From the NCBI RefSeq assembly GCF_000090795.2, contig NW_003546244.1:868821-932820 (forward strand): DNA of 64,000 nucleotides. The letters run 5' to 3'. The position numbers and the translations under genes are program-made. This stretch comes from Amphimedon queenslandica (lineage: Eukaryota; Porifera; Demospongiae; Haplosclerida; Niphatidae). A model generated the notes under the pieces. It made no database searches. It was given only the letters and a program-made list of their open reading frames with translations, and had not been told where the DNA came from. Each line of letters begins with the position of its first letter. The stretch's first letter is position 1. Below, in pieces: positions 1-10,066 of this stretch.

Positions 1-2163
1 CTGTGTCACTAGTGACATTGACTACATATCCATCAGCATCAGATGAATCAAGTGCAGTCCAACTGACAGTGATAGTGGTAGCTGTCTTGTTGACCTCAGT
101 AAGAGAAGAGGGAGCAGTTGCTGGTACTAATATTATTGGTAATAAGAATTATTAGCATTCATTGACATACATTACCTTTTATAGTTACGTTACGTATTCT
201 AATTGCATTAGCATCAGGATGATCTGCTACCCTGCACTGATACATTTGATCTCCAGTGATTGATTGACTGATTGATCCACTACTGACAGTCATTCCATCC
301 CATGTGACATTAACAGTATGATCATATGTGTGATTATTTTTGTGTAATAAGTAACTGTTATTACAAGGTGATGAAGAAGTACATCCTGCATTATTAATCA
401 ATTGTATATCATCCAATTTCAATTTAAAGTCATAACCATAAGCATATCCAGTTTTAATACAATGTATTGTGTATTCCTGAGGTAATACTATACTTGATGG
501 GATATCAACATAAAATGATGCTATTTGTACAAATCCTACAATTGAAAAGAATCACAAAAATTTAATTAGCTCTTCTTACGGAATATATTAGCAAACATGA
601 TGTTTGAAGCAGTCAAACAATCAGTAGGTAGACAACACTTGTACCAGCCTTCTTGCTCTGCTGGTAGTCCCTGAGCAAGATAAAGATTGAGAATAGCATC
701 AGGTGAAGTGACATTAGTACAACGAAAAGGATCATTGTCACTATTATTGTTACAGTCAATAGGATCATCATCAGGATCAGCAACTCTAACCCACTGACCA
801 GTAGTTAGACTAGTACCAGGTAACACACATGATATAGCTTCAGTAACTGCTTTGACAGTATTATCCCAAAAATATGATCCATTAGGATAACAGTTTCCAT
901 TAGCTCCTAAATATATACCTATTAAATCAATATTACATATGTATAATTTATATTAAAACTAAAATACCTTTTTGCTGACAATGAGTAGTAAAGACACTAA
1001 TTGTACTACTAGCAGGTCCCAGTAATTGTTGATAGGCTCTGACTGTGATGCTATAATTTGTTACTGCTCTCAGTCCATTCAGTGTGATTGTATTATTACT
1101 ACTTCCCTCCACCTGTACTGTCTGCACAGTGTCTGTGTCACTAGTGACATTGACTACATATCCATCAGCATCAGATGAATCAAGTGCATTCCAATTGACA
1201 GTGATAGTGGTAGCTGTCTTGTTGACCTCAGTAAGAGAAGAGGGAGCAGATGCTGGTACTAAGATAGAGAGATTGGTAACAGTAAATTTTAGAGTTTATA
1301 AGCATTACCTGTTACAGTTAAACTACGTGTTCTAGTTCTTTGATTACTAACTTGCACTACACACTGATACATTTGATCTCCAGTGATTGATTGACTCACT
1401 GATCCACTACTGACAGTCATTCCATCCCATGTGATAGTAACAGTATATCTTACTGTGTTTTCAACAATACCAGTTAAATCAGTACCAGGACAATTATCAT
1501 CAGGATCATGACAATTAGTGTAACTAGCCAGTGCAGTATTACCAATGCTCATACTAATATCATAGCGATTGTGTCCAATTTTAGTACAATTCAGTTTGTA
1601 TTCCTGAGGATATACTGTCATATCAGAAGGAAGATCAGCAGTCAATGAATCTATCTGTGCAAAATCTACAAATGAAAATTATTACTCAGCAAGTGATTAT
1701 ATATAGTATTCTTTTACTGAATATATTAGCAAAGATGGTGTTATTAGCATTAGAACAATCAGTGGGTAGACAACACTTGTACCAGCCATCACCAGCAGAT
1801 GACGCGAGAAAATTCGGGTGATTTATCTGAACACTGAGAATAGCTGTACCTGATGACCCAGGGGTACATTGAACATTTTGCTTGCTACCAGGACAAGGAA
1901 CTGTTCCATTAGGACCAATCCATTGTCCACCATTTAAAGTAGCACCAGGTAATCCACACTCTAAAGGCTTATCTCTGATGGTGTTATCTGAAAAAAATGA
2001 TCCATTGGGGTAACAGTTTCCATTATCATACCTCAGGTAGATACCTAAAAAAACCTATACAGTTGTTATTATACACATCTAGTGTCTTACCTGAGGAAGG
2101 TGAACATTGACTAATAACTTCACTGACACTCAACAAGAAGACGGCAGCGATTAGAGCTATCAT
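1..2163 (-). CDS. Secreted or surface protein with repeated Ig-like and fibronectin III modules (partial, N-terminal part)
   Basis: I do not recognise a named family. The start is at 2163: MIALIAAVFLLSVSEVISQ is a clear signal peptide. Exons read leftwards at roughly 2163-2088, 2047-1726, 1668-1308, 1256-967, 919-575, 535-178 and 130 to the left edge. They form a repeating unit: a Cys-rich module (NGNCYPNGS...GWYKCCLPTDC), an Ig-like module (TVTWDGMTVSSGS...DQMYQC, with the Trp and the late Cys of an Ig fold) and an FN3 module (PSSLTEVNKTATTITVNW...YSITVRAY). Two units are visible, the second cut by the edge, so the C-terminus and any membrane anchor are outside. The protein is probably extracellular, in adhesion or recognition; that role is inference from domains. 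Many N-glycosylation sequons are present. The two FN3 exons are almost identical (see findings). Confidence 0.65.
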
Positions 2164-2414
2164 TTTCAAACTGACGAGTTAGTGTAAATTGAAACTGGTA
2201 GGCTAATGTTTATCTTTTTATAACATAAACCAACCGTTAGTGCCTTATGTTATTATAACATGGCATTGTAGATTTGATGTTGTTTTTACCCAAAAAATTG
2301 GCTTTGAAGATGCAATGCTTTAGTATCATTCAAGCTAATATGTACTGTATGTGGTCTATTTGTCACAAATAAAAACTATAGTGCCTTGCCCATACAACAG
2401 AGCAAGGCCAATCA

Positions 2415-5191
2415 TTAATGATCAATAATATTAAAGGAGTTTAATAGTTCAGGTGAGCAATGTGATAGTCTCTGCAATAGTGATGCTGCATAGCTCTGCA
2501 GTGAATACATGTCATCCTTTTCTTCCTGTAACTCTTCAACTAACTGTTTTTATGCAATAAATACACAATGCTGATGATGTAAAAATATATATGTACACAT
2601 ACTTCAGTAAGTGATGCTATTCTTAGTAGGTCAGGGCTCATTCCAGGGCTCTGTTGAACTCTGGGCAGTCCTTCAAGTAGTTCAGGGTCAGTGTCCAGTG
2701 CTACTGACAGTAAGTGATCAATGTATCCTTTTAGTTTTTCTTTTCCTTTCAATATCACACTAATTTCCTCTCGAATCTAAAATGTATACCAATAACTATT
2801 AGTCTATTAATACTATATACCTGCTGCTCGTCATTATGTTCTGATGACTGGAGGTTTTTGCTATCTTGTGATAACAAAAGTTTTTCTTGAATCTAAAGAA
2901 TACAAAGGTATAAAACCTTCCTTTGGTTCATGTGTCAATATCTGCTATGTACTTTGCTCTTTAATTCTTTTGTCAGTTTCATTTTTTCTTTTTGGAGTCT
3001 GTCATGATGTTTTCCAATAACATGCTTCATCTCAAGCAGGCCAATAGCTGTGTCCTTCTCACTGATAACAGTTTGTAGTTGGTCAATGTCAATATCCAAT
3101 AGTTGAAGCGTTTTGCTTTTAAGTTCCATTCTAATCTCATCCATTGTGATAAGCTGCTGCTGAATGGCTCTATCTTTTATTTCTAGCATCTCTTCTACTT
3201 CACATACTTTCTGTTGCATTTCTTTTATTACTTTCTACACAAACATTTGGATATAAAATTTAATATCACATCATATTGATCATTATTTTAAAAATAGAAT
3301 AAAAGCATTGATTATTTACTTCTTTATGAGAGAGTGATTCCTTTGATGCTTTCAATTCCTGTATCAGATTAGTCATTAACTGATGATTGCTGATTCTTGT
3401 GAGTGAGTGATTGGTTGTACTAGACCCAGTAATTAATGAAGATTGATACTGTCCACGCTCAATTTCCTAAAAATTAAAAACAAAGGATAATTTCAATATC
3501 AGAACAAAATGAACGCATTATAATTCATGCATCACAAAATCACATTAATAATCAATTTTCAATTTCGTAAAAAAACAACTGTTGCTTCCACAACTGCCGA
3601 ATAAACATCCCCTAAAAGTTTGCCCACATTACTTGCACATAATATATCTTATTGGCTCACCTCACTGTCTGACTCTGCCAACTGTTCGCATGATCTGATG
3701 TACAACTGTTTCCTTGATTCACTTGACTTGCACTCGTGCAGCCAGAATTTAGATTGATTCTAAGAAAAGAGTAGATTAAGATTAGAGTAAATAGTCTAAT
3801 AGTAATCTTTTAGGGTGGGGAGCTAATGATTTGTACACACAGTATACATCCCAGTGTAGAACAAATGAGTTATATCCATCAATGGACACAAGTCATTAAT
3901 AGTGTAGGTATTGTATAGCTTCATCAATTACTCACTGTTTGTTCCAAGAGATAATCTTTCATTGTACATTCCTCTTGAATGATGACTAACTGTTTCCTAT
4001 GCTCATTAATTTGGGAGTTTAGTGAAGAAATGTGTGACTGTAAGTGTCTAATGGTATCCTCCTTTTCTGATAAAATGGATTCGTAGAATCTCCGTAGTGC
4101 TTGAATGTCCTCATCTTTTTCTTTCAAAACAGAAAGCATGTTTGTCTTGGTAAAGGAAATAAGTTGAGCCTAGTTGGGATAGATGCATATATGGCTGATC
4201 TTTATGTAGTGATTTCTGTCATAGTAATTGTAATAAAAATTAAAATCATCTGTTCAAGAGAGTGTAACAAAGCATGTGATAAATTAAATCAAGTTCAAGA
4301 ATGAAGGGTACTGCAATCATACCCTCTAAAAATAACTCTGTAAATACATTTTCTCAAATCTAGCTCGTTTGAGCTAATTTAAATCAAAATTGGATTTTTT
4401 AAAGTTACTCAAAAATCAGGCCAAAGTCCCTGTACTATAGTACAGGATTTTTGGCCAAATTTTGCCAAAAATGACTAGGAGAGAAATCTCCATTTTTATA
4501 ATGTTTTCTGATACATATACATGTTCTTATGTTGTGTAGCAAGTTTGAGCTGATTCCCATCAAAATTAGATTTTTTGCAAATTTTTAAAGTTACTCAAAA
4601 ATTGGGCCAAAGTCCCTGTACTATAGTACAGGGACTTCGGTCAAATTTCGCCAAAAATGACTAGGAGAGAAATCTCCATTTTTATAATGTTTTCTGATGC
4701 ATATAGATGTTCTTATGTTGTGTAGCAAGTTTGAGCTGATTCCGATCAAAATTGGATTTTTGCAAATTTTTAAAGTTACTCAAAAATCGGGCCCGAAACA
4801 ATGTACTAAAATAGTACAGAGTGCTTAGCCAAATTTTGCCAAAAATGGCTAGAAAAAATTCTCTATTTTTATAATTTATTTTAAAAAATACATATAAAAG
4901 TTCTGATGTTGTGTATATAAGTTCATTTTAATCAAAATTAATTTTTATTATAAATTTATAAATTTGTTAAAAAATCTGGCTATAGAAAATTTAATTTTTC
5001 TATATCATAAATCTACAATCAAAATAAAAATTTTTAGAATTTTAAACTCAAAGTACAGGGCATTTTTAATTCATTTCAATGTTGTATACATTCAAAGCTA
5101 ATTTAAATAACTAAAATACTTACAGTGCTTAATCTTCCTTCTTTATTTCCATGATCAAGAGGTTCCAACAGGTTTTTATCCACTACAGCCA
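2415..5191 (-). CDS. Coiled-coil protein, possible Rab11-FIP-type C-terminal helix
   Basis: The start ATG at 5191 opens MAVVDKNLLEPLDHGNKEG; after an intron of about 1 kb the exons lie near 4142-3937, 3760-3661, 3467-3322, 3236-2941, 2892-2821, 2776-2602 and 2550-2415 (TAA). Most of the protein is predicted heptad-rich coiled coil (for example LKEKDEDIQALRRFYESI and KDRAIQQQLITMDEIRMEL). Near the C-terminus, LKGYIDHLLSVALDTDPELL resembles the YID-x-hydrophobic-ENP-LL pattern of the Rab11-binding helix of Rab11-family interacting proteins, which are membrane-traffic adaptors. Against this, a further 60 or so residues follow it, and no C2 or EF-hand domain is present. It could simply be another centrosomal or Golgi coiled-coil protein. 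The first intron holds an array of the palindromic satellite. Confidence 0.5.
4340..5080 (+). repeat. Tandem satellite array, family A (palindrome-bearing, about 183-bp monomers)
   Basis: About four monomers, the last degenerate. Each has a motif around GTCCCTGTACTATAGTACAGG (positions near 4430 and 4613, then a decayed copy near 4800), followed by CCAAAAATGACTAGGAGAG, AAATCTCCATTTTTATAATG, TTCTTATGTTGTGTAGCAAG and TTTGAGCTGATTCC. It lies wholly in the first intron of the coiled-coil gene, and related arrays occur elsewhere in the window. No coding capacity is retained. Confidence 0.9.
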
Positions 5192-5550
5192 TAACCGTGA
5201 TAACGAGGAGGAGTTGCTAGTTGCCTGTGTAGAAGTAGTTTCTGTTACATCATGAAATACAGATGTACTGTATATATAGGCTGTACAGGTAGCATAGAAA
5301 GCTTGTTGACATCATGTTCATTCCCCGGATGATCCGATCCATTTTCCCCATTACACATGTGTGTAGTCCCAATAATGAATGACGTAATCAGTTTCAATTT
5401 AATAACTATGACAGTGCTCATGAATAATGTTAACTGCACTGATTATACAACATGAATAAAAAATAACCAATTATAGTCATAGTCTCATAAAGTACTTTCC
5501 ATTTCTTCAATTTTTACCTAAATTTATGCATAAATTACAGCATTTGAGAT
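5192..5550. other. Intergenic gap between two minus-strand genes
   Basis: This is the 3' flank of the death-PDZ gene and the upstream region of the coiled-coil gene. It is AT-rich with no recognised coding exon, RNA gene or repeat. A small open frame here has no splice or family support. Confidence 0.5.
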
Positions 5551-8500
5551 TCATTTTACTTTAGGAACAGGTTGATCTTCACTAAAGCTGGCTGACAGTG
5601 TGCGGCCTTTGAAAGATAAGCTTGATTTGTCAACCACGACATAAACCTCACTACCAAATAAAAGCTTTGCACTATAAAATTACACCATAATCAAACAAAA
5701 AAATTATGACTAGTCTTACATATATGGAGACGGTATCCGTTTCAAATCAAATTCTAATCCTGTCCTTTCATCCACCATCCATGCAAGCCAGTGATTAGCA
5801 AAAAGGTAAGTATTAATGACTCTGAGAATAGTCCCAGTTTGTAGTCTAGCATCATCTTTAGTTGATGGCTCATGATTGACCATGCTTTTTATGTAGAATG
5901 AATCAGCTTCAAGGTGGCCCAATGCCACAAGATACTCTAAGTCATCATGAGTATTAATAATAAAAATAATAATAATTATTCCTTAAAATACTTGATTTAT
6001 TCTCTATTAGTGTAAGCTTGATGTCTTCAGTGTTGCTTCTTTCTATTATACTAGTTGCATCATAAAGAGACATGCCATATGTGGTATGTCCATTTATATC
6101 CAATATTTGATCACCATTCATTATTTGCTAAGAAAGAATTGTATTATCTTGTTTCATACATGCACTCACTTACTGCATCACAGGGAGGAGCTGATGAGAC
6201 AAATATGCCAACATTTCTACCACCAATCACAGTGAATAATCTTTGATTCGGCGATCCACGCAATGTTACCTTCTTTTCAGAACTAGAAATAAAGTTGTTA
6301 AAGTTAATTACAAATTCCCAATAAAGTATTCTTACTGAAATTCTTGGACTTTTGTTAATTTGTTTGCCAGTGTCTTAGTGTGTTCACTAAGTTTATGTGA
6401 TACTTGCCTCCTATAAAAAGTATAAGGCATAGCCAATAGTTCTGTATGTGATACACTCACTGATCTAGCTGCCTTCTTCCTACTATACAAAAAAAGCAAT
6501 ACTACTGTTTTTGTACATTATAATACTTACATAAAAATGGAAGAGTTTCTCGCCTTTGGTAAATTGTGTCCTCCTTGAGGATTACAATACAATACAATAA
6601 TTAGTCAAAATTTTAACTCTTGTTTTGTTTACTGTTCATAATTGCGCCCATTTAATTATATTTATTTTGATGATATTGCTGACAATGCTAATGCTAGTAT
6701 AACTAAACTGCCCAAACTATTAATTAATCCATGCACTGCCACTAACCAGTTCTACAGCTGAATCATAGCTGCAAGTACTGTCTTTCTTTTGAGTGTTTTC
6801 AGGGACTTTTAGCATTAGAAGCTGTTCCATCCCATTCCCATCACCACCAATACCACCATCAGCATAGCCTGGAGAATCTATAATAATTTAATAATAAGTT
6901 TACTAAGCATAACAATATTACTTGGTGGAATTAGCTCCTCAGTTTTTTGCTCCTCATTATAAGTACTCTCTTTGGGTGACATTAGCTTCCTCAAAATTTT
7001 CAATTCCCGTGGTGCTTCCTTGCTAAACCTTTAACAATTACAATAGGAAAGTGAATATACAACAAACTGAAACAAAGTAACTTACAAAATATCAATAACA
7101 TCGACACTAACAAAGTATGCTTTTCTAATGGTATCATACACAGCTATAGATTCCAAGTCTTTGACATAAACGTCTCGGTATAGTGCAAAGTAGAGCTCAA
7201 CACATCCAGCAGTATAACTTGTGAGTTGAAGACAAGACACAGGGAGGTCTAACCGCTTAGCCAGCTTCTCTTGTAAAAGTTTGACATCAGAGCCAGATGG
7301 CATTATGCTGTCAGGCAACTTTAAACAAAGCTGCTGTCGGAAATTACAGCTAGAATCAAATAAACAAGGAGGTATTTCAAATATTGAACATTCCAAATAA
7401 GGAAGCAGCTTGTCTTGATTGTATTTTGAAATAAGAGCTTGGTCTTCTTCTGTACCGAATGTATCAACGACCTCTCCAAGAAGCTCGTGGTTGTACCAGG
7501 AATAATGCTTACTAAGAATGCGAAATATCTTAGCGATATCATCTGCTTGCTCTAAGCGCTCAAGTGAACTGGGATCACTGTCAAGATGAGGCAGTTGACA
7601 GAGATACAGCTTAAGCTCTTCCACACTGACTTGACTCCTTTTAAAAGACTGAACGATCTTCACAAGCAGAGAAGCAAAAGAGAGTCTGACTTTATTGCTA
7701 CGATCAATCAAATCATTACGCACTCTCTCCTTTTCGTTGTCGCTCATTTCTGACCAGTTGAGGTACTTTCCAGGTGAGTTTTCGGGTGTAAAAGATGGAA
7801 CAGCCACAGAAGACATTTCCTTTACTTTATTCTCCTCTTGAAGATGCTTTACTACTAATTCTACAATCTCACGGTTGTTCATTTGAAGAAAGTTTGATAT
7901 CAATGAGCTATAGGTTGCTTTGCTTCCATTTCTAGTTCTCCATTTCCAGAGCATTGCCATCATTCGAGTGCCTTCTGTGTCGTTATCTCGCTTGATTTGA
8001 ATCAGATCGGTCTGACTCATCCCAAAATAAGGTCCTAAGACATCGTATTGGGCAACATTCTGTGTCAACATCAGAAAAAAGCTGTCTTCGCATCTACTCA
8101 ATAGACAATCTTGCTTGACATTCATCCCTTCAAGCACTTTACTTATATCTTGAAAAATGCATAACAGTTAGTCAATGGGGGGTATATTGTGGTACATTCC
8201 CTTGCTATTGTATAAACTATTACTGAAATCAATATAACAACACTACCTAGACTCTAGTATTAATTTAATCATTACTTTATAAGGAAAAGTTCAGAGGTGT
8301 CTTAACTCAGAAAGGAAACTGATAACAAAATGACTCAAGAACTAAATTGCCAAAAGCAAAGTTAACGGTTTGGCGAAGCAACCAATAATCTGCTATAAAG
8401 AATATTTTACAGTGATAGTACTCCAAAGTAAGCCCTTGGCAAAACTGCCAACTTGCCAACTGTATGCGGCATCAAAGCATAGATAATACCAGGAGTACAT

Positions 8501-8702
8501 ACTACATACCAATCATATCAAAGGAAAATGAGCTAGGAATTATATATTGGATCTAGCCTAGATCTATCATTGTCTATTTGGGAGTTTTATTACTGTACAG
8601 TGTAGAGTACAATGAATTTAATTAAATGGAGTGACCCATCATGTAAATTGATAGTTATACAAGCCCACACTTACCATCATCGTTTCCTATTAGCTCGGCC
8701 AT
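5551..8702 (-). CDS. Death domain - PDZ - SH3-like scaffold protein
   Basis: The ATG at 8702 gives MAELIGNDD, then a GT donor; a large exon (about 8149-7086) follows, then small exons down to TGA at 5551. That large exon encodes a death domain (FGMSQTDLIQIKRDND...MLWKWRTRNGSKATYSSLI: the Trp and ATYSSL helix pattern is typical). After it comes a second helical module ending SKHYSWYNHELLGEVVDTFG...LECSIFEIPP, a type I associate with sponge death-domain proteins but cannot name. PDZ exons lie at about 6283-6173 and 6128-5990 (LFTVIGGRNVGIFVSSAPP, then MNGDQILDINGHTTYGMSLY). An SH3-like exon at about 5939-5722 resembles the SH3 of MAGUK/CARMA proteins (DSFYIKSMVNHEP...ILRVINTYLFANHW). No guanylate-kinase domain follows. 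A likely role is a membrane-linked adaptor that recruits death-domain partners; this is inference. Confidence 0.75.
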
Positions 8703-9014
8703 GATTAGAGGTGCAGCATAGATATTAGAGGTGCAGATTGCTCAAAGTGTTCCGCTCTCAGACAATGGTGATTGGTGAAGCCGTTTACGACTGAAGGCGT
8801 GTCTTTAGATAGAATAGGGGAGGAGATTGCAAAATGCACCAATAAATAATTATTGCTAAAATACCTGGATCTTTTTGTTGGAAATTTTTTTTCTGTTTAT
8901 TTTGAGCATGTCTAAGGCTCTAGCATCATGTTCATGTATTTTAAATATTTATCTAGTGATCATGTTCAGCTGATCAGCCATTCCAGTTTAATCTTGGTTT
9001 AATTTAAGATTCAA
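8703..9014. promoter_or_regulatory. Shared divergent upstream region of the death-PDZ gene and TSR2
   Basis: About 310 bp separate the two start codons. Near the left end a short word (ATTAGAGGTGCAG) is directly repeated, and GTGATTGGTGAAG contains an inverted CCAAT box (ATTGG). There is no clear TATA box. That it acts as a bidirectional promoter is inferred from the arrangement. Confidence 0.45.
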
Positions 9015-9949
9015 ATGTCACGTGTCTATACAAAAATGGCGGGAGTGGGCAAAGTCTATGGCAAAGTAAAACCTCCCCAGGTATTTATAGATGCCGTCAG
9101 TAAAGTTATGAGAGAGTGGCAAGCTATAAAGATAGCAGTGGAGAATATGTTTGGTGGGCCCCTGAGTAAGGAAAAGGCACAATGGATGGAAGAAGTGACA
9201 GTTGACTTCATGTGCAACAATAGTAATCTTATAATAATACTACAGTGTGTGTAATCACTTTGATTACATGAGCATCTGTTGTAATATTATCTCAGTGTAT
9301 ATTGGGATGGTAAAATTATTTTACAGTTAGTTTTTTTAACCTTTTAGTTGACGTTCAGTCATGGGAATTAGAGGATTATTTGTGCGTTCTAATGGACCAA
9401 GAGTTCCACACATCAGTAGAAGATGCTAGTGTACCAATGGTATGTAATTACAACTTATCCTTATTTGATTATATATTGCTTTGTAGATTGCAAAGAAGAT
9501 ATGTGAACTTTATTCTGACTATCAATCCGGTAATATTCAAAAGATTCAAGATTTTATATCAAAGAGTCGCTCACCTGTTCCATCAGTCCAAGTACAGTGT
9601 GTAGAAGAGGATGAGAAAGAAGAGGTTAGTGGTATATTGTACATATTGCTGTAATGTTATCATGTTAATTTGTTGTTTTGGTATTAATAAAATTTTAGAA
9701 GACATTCCCTTTTAAAATAGGTGAATGGATTAGAAGTTGTTGAAGAAGAAGAAAGTGATAGTGAAGGAATTCAAGAAGATTTAGAACAATTAAAACTAAA
9801 TGAACAGACCAGTCCAAAGAAAGAACCAATAGCACCAATACCTGATGATGGTAAGATATCAAGAACTGTTCTTATGTTAATTGTTACCTTGTGTATGTTA
9901 TACAGGATGGGAAGTTGTTAAGAGAAGCCGCCGCAAATCAAAAAACTAA
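9015..9949 (+). CDS. TSR2: Pre-rRNA-processing protein TSR2 homologue
   Basis: TSR2 is a chaperone-like escort for ribosomal protein eS26 and is needed for 20S pre-rRNA maturation. The first exon carries the family signature (AIKIAVENMFGGPLSKEKAQWMEEVTVDF). It splices near 9224 into an exon starting about 9350 (DVQSWELEDYLCVLMDQEFHT, equivalent to the NEFDT region). Further exons give an acidic stretch (EVVEEEESDSEG) and the conserved C-terminal DGWEVVKRSRRKSKN, matching the DGW-x-VVRR tail of the family. Stop TAA ends at 9949. Two in-frame ATGs are possible (9015 and 9036); MAGVGKVYGK from the second looks more like other TSR2 N-termini. Its stop lies only 117 bp from that of the convergent BRE1 gene, so the 3' UTRs probably overlap. 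Confidence 0.9.
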
Positions 9950-10066
9950 TGACTCCTCCATTCCGTGTACATATGATTGGGATTTTTATAAAAAGAGGAA
10001 TACAATGCAGATCAGACTTTTATGACAAAGTTCAATCATTATTAAAAGAGAAGAAAAATCACATTG

